A stretch of DNA of 64,000 nucleotides, from NCBI GenBank assembly GCA_037389465.1, contig JAZARR010000008.1, positions 930,001-994,000 of the forward strand, written 5' to 3'. A model generated the notes under the pieces. It had not been told where the DNA came from. It did no database searches and saw only the letters and a program-made list of their open reading frames with translations. Origin of the DNA: Baylisascaris procyonis. Taxonomy: Eukaryota; Nematoda; Chromadorea; Rhabditida; Ascarididae. How positions within the stretch are numbered: the first letter of the stretch is position 1; every line of letters starts with the position of its first letter. The translations under genes were made by a program, and so were the position numbers. Of this stretch, positions 26,356 through 37,451 are shown in pieces.

Positions 26356-26598
26356 CTATAACCAGATAATGTATAAAGGTTGATCAACATCAAGTTTTAG
26401 CAATATACTCGAAAAAACGTTACAAACGTGTAGGACTGGAGAAACACAATGGGCAACAAGCGGTCTGGTGAATGCATCCATTTTTTTGTTGTAAAAAGAC
26501 ATCGGCGAGTCATCATTAATGCAACATGTTCGAGCAGGGTCACAAATTGAAATGCGACCCGTTAACGCTATTCTACCATATTGCATCATACTCTTCAA
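26356..26598 (-). pseudogene. Possible exon remnant of a zinc-binding-type reductase
   Basis: This minus-strand frame of 80 codons begins with a stretch containing QYGRIALTGRIS and then KKMDAF. The pattern (aromatic)-GR-(I/V)-x-(hydrophobic)-x-G-x-IS, followed about 30 residues later by (R/K)M(D/E)(A/G)F, is seen in the C-terminal half of MDR-family prostaglandin or alkenal reductases. The frame then loses resemblance and ends at a stop. I find no Rossmann glycine motif upstream on this strand, and the macrosatellite starts about 140 bp downstream. It may be a broken gene fragment or a chance match. Confidence 0.2.
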
Positions 26599-28421
26599 AG
26601 CTCTAAGTTGAATTTAAAGTTGGAATATTTTCTTTTAAAATTTTATTGATATAAATTCACAAACAACATAAAAGAATAGATTAAAATAATTTCTATACTT
26701 ATGGTTACAATAATATATGACTGATCGATATATATTTATCTATTCAACAGCTAAACTTCGAGAATTTTAACTACCCTCGTATTGTGGTTTAAAGCTCGCT
26801 GATTCTATAATGATTCCTACCGTCATCCTCAAACATCAACTCTATCAAATTTTCTCATTAACGCTACGCGGATACCTCTAAACGATTGCTGTATGAGTTC
26901 AACAAAATACATCTGTAGCAAATGTGTAGATACGTATCTATAAGCGTTTCTATGCGGAAATCACAAGTATACGATAATCTATAAATATAGGCTCATAATA
27001 AAATCTGTGCATATGCTTTGAAAGTGATATTTTTAACGAAAGAGCAAGAAAAGAAACGATAAGCTAATGAAACTTGCAGAACCTAAACATTACAGTATCA
27101 CAGTAATCATCTTCGTATCACCAACATTTGGAGAAGGCTTCAACATTATGTCTCTTAGATGATGAAATTGTGCAAATCGGTTTTTTTTTTCTGAATTTCT
27201 ATAGAAAAGGTTCACGAAATGCTACCAAAAATGCATTGAATAACCTCTTTGCTTCATAAGTGAATAAGACTTTACTCGATATTTCTCACGTATTAAAAAG
27301 TTGGGAAGTTGATGAAAATTTGGAAAATTAATATTGGAAAATTAATGAGACTTTTCATACTCAAGCTTATTCACTCAAATAGCATTTTACAAATATATGT
27401 AGCCGTAAAAAATTTAAAAATACACGATAAACTTTTAAAAATAAAGTACTATTTACATACAGATGTTTAGTTAGTTATACTCTAAAAGGAACAGCAATAC
27501 GATTGAACGTATGAGATGAACGGATAAGAAAATAAGCATCGATTAGGTGGAATGCGAACGGCATTGACGAAAGATTTCGATCTATGAGGTGAAAAGAATG
27601 AGACCAAAAGTGAAACCACGTTTGTTGGTTATGCAAACTGTTTCTCCTCGCATCTTTCTATGTTTTTCACGTGAAACGTCACATCTTTTCAGAAAAAATT
27701 CGCACAGATCAACGCATTAGATAGTCCCGCCGAAATATCAACGCCATCCCACGTAACAATGGCCTTTCACTTGTGGCGCCTGAACTAAACGTGGAAAAAA
27801 ACGATTACAATCTCCGAAATAAACATTAATATTGCTTGATTCCTGAACGCTAACAATAAGAAATAAGGTTGCTGCACACCTGTGTGTCGAGCAATTGGAG
27901 GATAGAGCATGAAAATCCCGCAAAACCTTTAAGTAAAAATTCTGCAAATCCTTTCTGCAAAAATTCGACGATAAATGAATTTCCACCTGTTGTGATTTCC
28001 ACCTGTTATGAAGTGCTCTCATAAAGATTCTGCGAAAGCGTTCCGGTTCATTTCTACCGATGTCCACATTTCAACTTCGGTTTGCAACCGGTCAATTCCT
28101 TTTCAGAAATGTTGGAAGAGTGTGACCACTTATCAATATACTCTGTAATTAGCGTCATGATCCATCTGTGCGTGCATTCGTCCATTCGTAGAGTGAATTA
28201 GCGCTCGCACGATCAAGTTGTATACACTTGCCTTGCCAATCAAATATACTTCGCAAAACTTTATGCAGCAATCGCTAAATTTGTATATTTTGGAAGATAA
28301 CAAACGATGGACCATTCATTTATTGTCGTGGTAACCATCAAAACCATCATGTTTGAGCAGTCCCCACTAATCTTTATTCCTTATTTTCTTCCAAAGACGT
28401 GGTTTTACATACGTCACATCT

Positions 28422-28424
<3 letters not shown>

Positions 28425-28465
<41 letters not shown>
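28425..28465. repeat. (AT)n microsatellite
   Basis: About 40 bp of uninterrupted alternating AT in the intergenic DNA downstream of MOCS3. Confidence 0.95.
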
Positions 28466-28470
<5 letters not shown>

Positions 28471-28757
28471 GACATCAGGGTATCATGAACAAAGGTCACT
28501 CATCTGCTCTTTGAGATACCGGAAAATGTCAGAAAAAACTGAACGGATCCTTTAAGCGAACTAATTAAATCGTATCTCTCGTATCGTTCACAGCACTTGG
28601 TGAAAGACACTCCTGTACAGTTCGCCAAAATCGTTCCTCATCCCTCAACAAGGGTTCCACCTATACCTCAGGGTATAAAAGTATTGAAATAAAGAGATCC
28701 GATGTAGTGACGTATGTAAAACCACTAAAGATAAGATAAAGATAAGCGAAGCCACAA

Positions 28758-31700
28758 TCACCAATAAAGCGGAAAAGAGTGATCAACATGTTGTGCCCAT
28801 GCCTCATAGCCACCCTGAACGTCGACGATACGCTCTGGACTGCAGATGTGATGCAATGCTTCACGTAGCCACACGACCGCCAACTGCGAATCATTACCGC
28901 GACGACACAACACACACACTGCAAACGCCCTAATGCCATATTAAACCAATACTTTAAGCATACGCATTTTTCCTCAGCAAACTGTCTCATCTCACCTTTC
29001 AATTTATGGAAATTTGCTATGCGGATTGCCTTTACTAAACCTGAAAAGTGACGTCACTCTAAAAAACCATGTGCATCCTTTCATTAATTTTTCACAAGTT
29101 ACTGCTCTCTCTAGGCTGCGAACGCAAACTTGACTTCTCGCCTTTTACCTCAAAATTTTTTCATATTCATTTATTTATATGCAAGTTTAGGCAGTGGATT
29201 TTATATGCAAATGAACCCTTTAATTTCTTCGGGTAAAGAATTATAACTTGATTCACTTCGATACTTAAATTTCATCATAAATTAATTCGAATTCTAGCAA
29301 TCTACTCTTTCGATGAACGGAATGGAAACGCAATCGGCAATCCAACGGTAGCTCATTTCATCAAATAAAATAGATTTTAAAAAATGTTTTAATAAAATGA
29401 TATATATTAAACTCACCGCCTCGTTTTTTGAGCTCATCTTCACTCAAATCAATGCTGCTCAGTAATTGTGATACATCCATCTTCTTTAGATCTGTCAACG
29501 GAATATCTGCAATAAGTATTTAACCCATTCGTTCACATAAAAACACTCCACATACTCATCACATAAAGGCAAACTCATATAAGACGACCATTGTGAACAC
29601 GGTTGTCACTTCCGCAGAAGAAAGGAGGGGAAGATCAACTTAATGCTCTTCTATGGCTTAAACTGCAAAAGAACTATTCGAAAGTGATAGAATTCCAAAA
29701 CATCGTTTTCTTTTATTGTTTTTGATCTGCTTCGCTTAATTCTCTATAGAAACTCACAAACTTCATCTCTACTTGAGTGAATAGAGATTAATTCCTTTAT
29801 GAAATGTTCAACTTCCTATCACAAATAAAACGAAAAACAAGCTCCATAATATCAACTGCATATATCTTCTTTATCCTACTCCTTTTTTGTATCTCATAAA
29901 AGAGAGATAATCAATACTTTGTATCACCAATTGGAATGACTTTGAAATGAGAAGAGAAAATAATGCAACTCAATCGGCTGTAATAACAATAACTCATATT
30001 AGTGAACAATAAACTAGAGAAGTGAAAAATTGAATATCGAACACAAAACGAACTTATCGCATTTGAAAGATGCGCAATCTCGAATTGATTTCTGGGACGA
30101 ACATCTATAAGAATAGGAGAAAGAGTTGAACTCGCCAACTCAGTCGCCGTGATACGTTCCGATTCGTCGAGAACCTTTACCCTTGGCGTCTAAAATAGAT
30201 GTTATCATCGATTACTTCGTGATATAAATTCACACTGGTTGCTTGTTCCAGCTTACCTTCCCTATTTCTTTGATTCCTCCCCCCTCCCTTAATTTAAATA
30301 GAATATATCCTCCTCAATGCTCAAATAAACTATTCTACCTATTACCTTACCACTGTTTACACCCATGCATAAATTGACTTTCATAATAACATACCTCTCT
30401 GGAAATGCCCCGCAAATATTCAGCTTGCAACTGAATATAACAACTTACAAACTATAACCATCTTTTATATTAAAAATAATATGTTCCCTAACATATTTCA
30501 AAAAAAAAAGAAAACAACTCTGAACAACCGGTCTCTGATTTTCATCTAAGGACAATTGCTGCCTTATTCAACATTTTTAAACTATTCAAGATTGAATCAC
30601 CTCGTTTTGTAACATTTCATGTAGTGATCGATGCAACTGTTAATTTATGCAAATGCTAACCTTCCCGTCTTGTGACATACCACAAAATATGACACAATCG
30701 TTTAGCTCTTTAATGCTCGGTGTTATACCACATATTGCGCAATCGGACCTCCGCGATCGGAGTTTCACATTTCGTGTTTCACCTCGTTGACCATCGAATA
30801 GAAACAAACGTCCAGAAAAAGATGCTGAAAACACTCTCATGTTCATTCCTAGCGATGTTTATCTCAGCATAACCCCCCTCCTTCCACCAACCTCCTCCCC
30901 TCCCACTTCAAACAATATACAAATCCACAATGAATAAATGAAATTCTAGGTTAATCCTAGTCAGAATGCACACACAGAGTCCCCCCAAAAGTCCAATAAT
31001 ATTGCTAGTTTTTCTCGTTGCTATCAAATGCTTTTTATATGAAAGGAAGTTGACCACAGTAATGGAACAGTCATCTCGGATATCTTTCCCGAACGGCATT
31101 GATCCTCAAGAAGCATAATCCACAATTCAGCAGCATGCTCTATAGCAATGCGCAGTAGGGTACTCAATGCTTCGATACTTTATACACCACAGAAATATAC
31201 AAGGTAGCGGCTGTGAGGATGAACGGGTGCTTAAGATTATCATTGTAATACATCGAACTTGTCCACCATCCTAAAGTCCCATTACCGAGTGATACAGTAA
31301 AGATGCTAACGTTGCAATCCTGCAGCGATTTTGATGATCTCCAACGCTTGCATACTGCCGATTACGCCAACCACAGGGCCCACCACACCACTCTCAGCAC
31401 AATTCGTCATAGTTTCAGGAGGCGGTGGCACTGGAAAGATACATCTGTAGCACGGACAATCCTGCAAAACAAACCAATCCTCCACCAAACGCACCTCACA
31501 TGCCTATAAAATCCTGTGTTTTCTATGATTAGATGTGTAAGCCCAACTCGAGTGTAGCAACACTCATCACCACGAATATAATTCAAATCGTTATTGCTAC
31601 AATCAATCCCATACGTACCTCAAGTTGCAAGAATATGTTGAAAGAAAGAAACTGACTTAGAACGAAAAGTTTAAGACCAGTATGCTACCTTGGAAAAGTT

Positions 31701-34453
31701 GTAGATAGTGAGTTGTCCCTCCCAGCGAAGTGCACTTCCAGATACTAGTGGCTTTTTTAGCAGTACACATGCATCGTTTATTAGGTACCTAAAAGGTATT
31801 TTAATTATGCACACAGGTAATGATATTCTCTCATCGAAGATGCGCTTTGTTTAAAAATTGTCAACTTTTATAATAATAAAAAAAAAAACAAACGATTTTA
31901 ATTCAGTGCATATCTCTCAAATTCACGCCGTATAAAAAACTTCTCTCTAAAATTTTTCATTCAAAATAAAAGCATCGGCATACCTCGATGGTGCGTTATC
32001 GGTACAATCAGCAATAATATCGTACTCTTTCATCATTTCCAATGCATTCACGCTGCTAAGATTCACATCATAAATATCGATTTGCGCACGTGAATTTAAC
32101 CTCAAATGAAAACGATATTTCATAAAGAAGCCAAAAAAATCTCTAAAAATGAGTCTCAACAAAATGAATATTGAAGCATCATTGAATAACTAATAGCAAA
32201 TCTTAGTTTTTTCGTAATTAATTAAAATAAAAGAATGGTAGAAAATAAAACTGCAGAATTCAATAGCAATAAGCAGTACAATCGCTAAGTCACCACCTCG
32301 AGTGCCTCAGAACATTCGTTAAGCTCATGTTGGCAAAGTTTGCCACCTCCTAGAGGATTCAGCAAATCCGAAACTCCTCAATCGCCGTGTCCAAACTTTT
32401 GAAATGCAAACTAATATTACAATTTCTTTTTCCCTTCTTCTTTCAAGGCAATTATTTGGGCCATTCACGCATTCGTTAAGAAATCTGATCACAAGTTGTT
32501 GCATTTCATCGTTGAATTAAAAGGTCGGAGGTAGCACATGAAATGTGCTCACCTAAGAAGTGTGTCACGCAACGATGCTGCCTTTGGTGTATCTACACGT
32601 GCCTCGGTATGTGCGATTTGGCGATGAAGGTTATCTATCGATACTGCATCGCCGTCCACTATGCCGATGCGGCCTATACCTATAAATCAATCGCCCATAT
32701 TTAATTCAAAATAACGTAACATTTGCCTCAAATATAACGTACTACTTTCCAGAGAGTAGGCGCCAAATAATCAGCGTTTCGTCCTCTGCGAATATACGAT
32801 TAAAGCAGTGATCAATGCTGGTAATGGTATCTAGCATCTACAATATAATTTAAAAATTAAACAAAACAACATATTCCTATACCCGATGCTTGTGCCACTA
32901 AGGTGTTATAAAGCAATAGTCCTATTGCCTCTTATTAGAATATTGAAGGACATCAAGACATTTAATATGATGAATTAATCACATCGATGAAATCCGAGTC
33001 GATGAAAAAAATAGGTTTTATGAGGGAATTTTTTTGATGAATATTCTACGAAATTTTTACTGAAAAAATTCGGAGAAAAAGGTTCTATGGCAGAATTTAT
33101 TTCAATAAGTTTTCTATAAAGTTTTTCATAGAGAATTCTCATCGAATGCTATTTTTTTTTTTTAATTATCAAAGGTAATTTTTTCGTATGACGTCATAAT
33201 TCCTGAGACCTCTAAATGCAAATTTCATCGACAATTTTCCGAGTATCAGTGATTGGCGAGATAAATCAAAAGATACCTGCAGCCGCAGTATATAAAGCGA
33301 CAGGACATCCCAATCCACCAGCACCAATGATCAACAATGAAGCATTGCGAAGTTTCCGTTGTCCTGAAACATCGGCAAATCCAGAAAACGGCATAATGAC
33401 TCTCAGCCAAATTGATCAACAAAACTTATGTAATAAACCTTAAGACACCTCAAAGACAACTAGACAATTGGATTTTAAAGCCTGAAATAAAATTTTTTTT
33501 TCTTCTTTCAATTACCGCTAAATTTAGCAGGAACCTAGTTGTAATTATACGTGTGCAAAGTTATCCAACATCTATGGATTAAATATCTCCGAGGTCTTTT
33601 TGATTTTTAATTTTTTCCTTAGTGAATACTAATCTCTTTTTTTTTCGGCGTTAAATAGACGAATATGCAAGCGTTGTCTCGACTCTCTTTTCCCCCTCTG
33701 CGTTATATTATAAAATCTGGCATTTGAGTAATTAGTGATAATGATTCAACAGGTGCGCACACCTGGATGCATTCTTGGTGGACGATAGAAAATAAATTAG
33801 CAAAAATAAAGCAGTAGGCAATTATAATAAAAGTGGTAGTGTTATTCAATTTCAACACTTTCAGTTAGTTCCGTCACACAACAATATAGGTGGAATAGAG
33901 ATATAGAAATACGAAAAAAAAAAAGATTCTCGATTTCGCTAACCAATAAGCGATCGCATTATGCATACGCTAACTTGACATTTCAATAGCTTGCAATATA
34001 TCAATTCTATTGCAGTTATTAATATATAGCTACAGTAGTTATGGGTGATTATGAGTCTAGCAACGTAGAATGTGTGTGTTACTAGGATAACACACTTGTG
34101 TTATTAGGATAACACATTTGTGTTATTAGGATAACACATAAAATCGAACTTCGCATATTTATAGCACATGTAAGGTTAAATTTAAAGCTATCATCGCATG
34201 CCATCATCGTTGCATTCTACAAGGTCTCGTTTGTATCAATTAATAAGTCATTCAATCAATGAATAGAACATCTGAAAGCATAGATAAGCCTCTGGATGGA
34301 TTATATATCCTCAATTTTCTGGAAGTAGGTATATTAATCTCAAAAATGAGCACTTTGAAATAAACCTTTTACGCCGATCTCCTCAACCAAAATTTGCCGA
34401 CTATAACGACGTATCTCATCGAGCGATAAATCGTGCAAATAGGTAATCGACAT
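28758..34453 (-). CDS. MOCS3: MOCS3/UBA4: adenylyltransferase and sulfurtransferase
   Basis: E1-like enzyme that adenylates the C-terminus of MOCS2A and URM1 and then transfers sulfur from its rhodanese domain, serving molybdenum cofactor synthesis and tRNA thiolation in the cytosol. Ten phase-consistent exons: 34453-34366, 33363-33277, 32679-32553, 32100-31984, 31788-31689, 31461-31311, 30824-30661, 30189-30054, 29506-29417 and 28918-28758; 406 aa against about 460 in human. Seen: ATP loop GAGGLG (43-48), zinc ligands CYRC (177/180) and CAIC (252/255), E1 cysteine in TMTNCAESG (C194), rhodanese loop CRRGNDSQ (C358) and the usual C-terminal FPLYW. The start is the ATG just before the conserved DEIRRYSRQ. 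The frame stays open to an ATG at 34606, but a splice-acceptor-like TTTACAG lies between, so the 5' end is uncertain. Intron 1 holds a palindromic minisatellite. All catalytic residues are present. Confidence 0.96.
34074..34139. repeat. Palindromic 22-bp minisatellite in MOCS3 intron 1
   Basis: Three tandem copies of a unit reading TGTGTTATtaggATAACACA plus a 2-base spacer. Each unit is a near-perfect inverted repeat with a 4-base loop. The first copy has one or two changes. It lies within intron 1 of MOCS3. Confidence 0.9.
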
Positions 34454-35439
34454 CGTCAATGAATATCCAACATTAAATAAATAGATGATCCACAACTGTA
34501 AATTCAAAAAGTGCACAGTGACAACCAGCTGTCTTCTTCCAGAAAGATCTTGATCCTTGATCGCCAAATTAGACGTTTCTGTGCTGTGTAAAATGAACAA
34601 ATTCATGGTTTAAAAAGGGAAAAGCAACCAGCGTTCAGTCGTCTTGCAAAGAAGGAAGTTACAAGGAAAACTCATCTTGTATGCCCGTGACCACGGGTGC
34701 GACTATAACATCTATAAAATAAGGGCGCTGCAGCTTTTAAAGCATTTGCGGGAGTGAGATGGGCGGTGGGGATTGAGTATACATGCTGGTCTCAAGTTAA
34801 CACCCGGCTGGCCATAAGTTAAACTCACACTACCTGGAAATGCTCTCTATGGACAGATGGTTTCCAATAAAGGCGGATTAAGTAAGGACTTTCGATCAAA
34901 ATCCTACATAGATCATCGCAGATATATTATTGTACTTGTCAAAAAACTATAGTATTTATGTCGTGTTTATCATCGAAATCCTATGTGTACCTTTTCATTC
35001 ATTTCCTAGAAAATTACACATTTTATTCTAATTACCTGGGCACAGGTAAGTTTTCGATTACCTGAGTACAGGTGAGTTTTTTCTAGAATTTCCATCTTTG
35101 TGGTTTGAGCTTCGACCATTTTTTAATAATACTATTTTTACTAATAATAATAATAGTAAGTAATAATAATAATAATTCCATTAAAAGCATTATTTAAAAA
35201 CTGCCTGAATGCGAAAACTACTGGAACCATTTGAATACGAGCCGGATCTTGCAACGAGAATAAATGAGCAGATGCAATACGAACAATTTCACTTCGAAGA
35301 GAGCACAAATATATTTCAAATCCCTCGAAGGGATCAAAGATCTTTGACACAACAATTCCTTCAGGTGAACATAGCAGTATAATACACATTGGTGACGATG
35401 GATAAAGATATAAAGAATTTTTATGCGAATAGGAGAGAG

Positions 35440-35575
35440 CGCAATGCTTGAGGGGGAAAAGAGAGAGAGATTCATGGAGGAGAGAGGGCAATGGTTGAGG
35501 GAGAAAGGAGAGAGAGATCCATGAAGGAGAGAGGGTAATGCTTGAAGGGGAAAAGAGGGAGAGAGATTTATGGAT
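35440..35575. repeat. Purine-rich minisatellite, about 52-bp unit
   Basis: About two and a half imperfect copies of a G/A-rich unit that includes gagagagat-cATGgAggagagaggg, with one strand almost pure purine. The open frames on the opposite strand here are low-complexity Leu/Ser/Pro readings of the repeat and are not called as genes. Confidence 0.75.
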
Positions 35576-35634
35576 TTAGCAGAGATCGAGAGAAAATGAA
35601 GAGAAAGGAAATCGCTAGCCAACAATGAGAGGAA

Positions 35635-35820
35635 ATGGCGCTGATCCAATCGCAGGGCGTCTGCGCGGGAATCCGAAACCGAAAATAATGGTGCCAATTT
35701 TTGGTTTTAATTAAATCGAGCATCGGCAACGATTCAGGTTGTGCGGTTAAAAATAGGTTTAAACCAGGTTGGTATACTTGGTTTAAACCATTGATAACCT
35801 CGCGGGAATTCGTCGCCATT
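35635..35820. promoter_or_regulatory. Possible promoter: CCAAT and two GCGGGAA motifs
   Basis: This segment is clearly richer in GC than its surroundings. It contains gatCCAATcg near 35644, GCGGGAA (E2F-like) near 35664 and 35802, and a pair of GGTTTAAACC palindromes at 35756-35765 and 35780-35789. It lies in the MOCS3/DRP1 divergent region. Calling it a promoter is inference from composition and short motifs. A minus-strand frame starting in good context (aaaATGGcg at 35819) is open for 83 codons but resembles nothing known. Confidence 0.35.
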
Positions 35821-37451
35821 TTTATTTTCTCGAAATGATACTTTTTGAATGTTTTTTTTTTAATTTTTTATAAAACTTTAGATAAAAAATTTACGCACAT
35901 AAGAACTAAGCCTAAATAAAATATTCTTCTAAGAAATTATAATACTTTTTTTGCATATTTCGGATGGGAAATTAAAAGAAAAAAAACCTTTTTTATGCAA
36001 ATTACAACGAGATTATAAAATGTTTTATTGTATTGAAATATTCGTTATTAGTAAATATTTAAAGATGAGGTGTAAACTGGGGTTAACAAAATTTAATCCT
36101 TAATTAATTGTTTCTCGGTAGTAAGTTTATACGGCTAATTTTTTCTTTAATGCTCTCTCTATTAATATCTGTTTTCTCGTGCTCTCACGAAATCTATTGA
36201 TGCATTGTACTATTTCATCGAAAACTTTCATTCTTTGTCAAAATAGCTATTTTCATAGTCATTCCTTTAAAAAAAGCAACGAAACGCTATGATTAATTCC
36301 GATGCCTTCAGCCATCTATTGTCGATTTCAGCAACGAATATTTTAAACCCCAAAAATTGTGTTCGTATTCTTTGAATAATATATAAATATTAGTTTAAAA
36401 AATTCAATTTAGCGTAGATATTCCCCTCATTATTGATTTATATAAATTGGGCAAAATTTTTTATTTACGATTGTTTCATATCGGCGAATATTTTTGCATT
36501 TAAAAAAAAAAATTCTTTTTTCCACTAAGAAAAAATTTTGCAATCGATATTTTGGCCGTCAAAAATTGCACTCATGCATCGACACAAAAATTAAAACTGT
36601 TGTATATCACTTCAATGTATTTTTATCAATTTTAAATACTGTTATATATTTTATTTCGTCTTAAAAACTTAATGCCAATCCATTAAAAAATTATTTCATT
36701 TACGTTTATTATTTCTATATAAATATTTTTTTATAAAGAGTAATTATTTGCATAAAGAGAGATCTAGAATTGTTCGATGATGATATGACTGTTTTTGAGC
36801 ATTTTATGTATAATTACTTTCCGCCCAGAAAAAATATTATCCTTCAATGATCGCCGATTTCCGGCTATATCAGATCCACTTTAGGGCACTAAAATTTCTA
36901 TCGAAGACATCCGATTTTTAAAGGTCTCTGGTACCCAATAGATCAATTTGGAGCTTAAGAGCTTAGGTCTTTAAAAGACTCCGATCTTAGTAAGTGATTA
37001 TGGATTTTCGATGCTGCGGAGCCTGATCAATGTGTGGATATAATTGATTACGTATCTGCTACCCCTTTTCAAATGCATTCACTTCTTATCAGCTTTCACT
37101 TATAATTTGCTTAATGCTTAACGTATATTTATTTATTATTGATGGACTGAATGCAGATATTTGTAAGAACTTGTTTAGCAATATTCAACTGAGTGAATTT
37201 GGCTTATGAAAGAGATTTGAACTCTACATCGTGAGGAACATTCTGCAGTGATGGGCAACTTCGAACTCAAATTCTGCATTAAATTGATTTGCATATTTAA
37301 TTTATTTGTTAATAAGATGAATTTAATATGCAAACAGGTTTTACATGACGTCATCCGATTATGGAATCGGCCATCATTAATGTTAATACAACACGCATAT
37401 TCATAATTTATACTGTCTTAGAGGGTTGAGTGGTTGTATTGGTCGTATCGT

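Larger units (their letters stand above)
26218..28757. other. Intergenic stretch 3' of MOCS3
   Basis: This lies between the macrosatellite and the MOCS3 stop codon. It contains one doubtful reductase-like frame (26356-26598, listed separately) and an (AT)n tract near 28425-28465. Other open frames show no recognisable family. The MOCS3 3' UTR must lie at the right-hand end; no AATAAA is seen close to the stop on the minus strand. Confidence 0.6.
34454..37451. other. Divergent intergenic region MOCS3/DRP1
   Basis: About 3 kb between the two head-to-head start codons, so it must hold both promoters. It contains an AAT trinucleotide run near 35137-35176, a purine-rich minisatellite at 35440-35575, a short GC-richer segment at 35635-35820 with motif matches (listed separately), and otherwise very AT-rich DNA. 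CTTAG at 37420-37424, just before the DRP1 leader, could be a splice or trans-splice acceptor. Confidence 0.6.

Noticed and set aside
34454..34606. Upstream N-terminal extension of MOCS3 to the ATG at 34606
   Set aside because: The frame is open, but the residues do not resemble MOCS3 and a TTTACAG acceptor-like site interrupts it; kept only as an uncertainty in the MOCS3 entry.
35218..35697. Minus-strand frames of 116 and 159 codons
   Set aside because: Leu/Ser/Pro-rich low-complexity readings of the purine-rich minisatellite.
35756..35789. Spliced-leader RNA gene suggested by GGTTTAAACC
   Set aside because: It only vaguely resembles nematode SL sequences starting GGTTTAA; there is no donor or Sm site in the right place.
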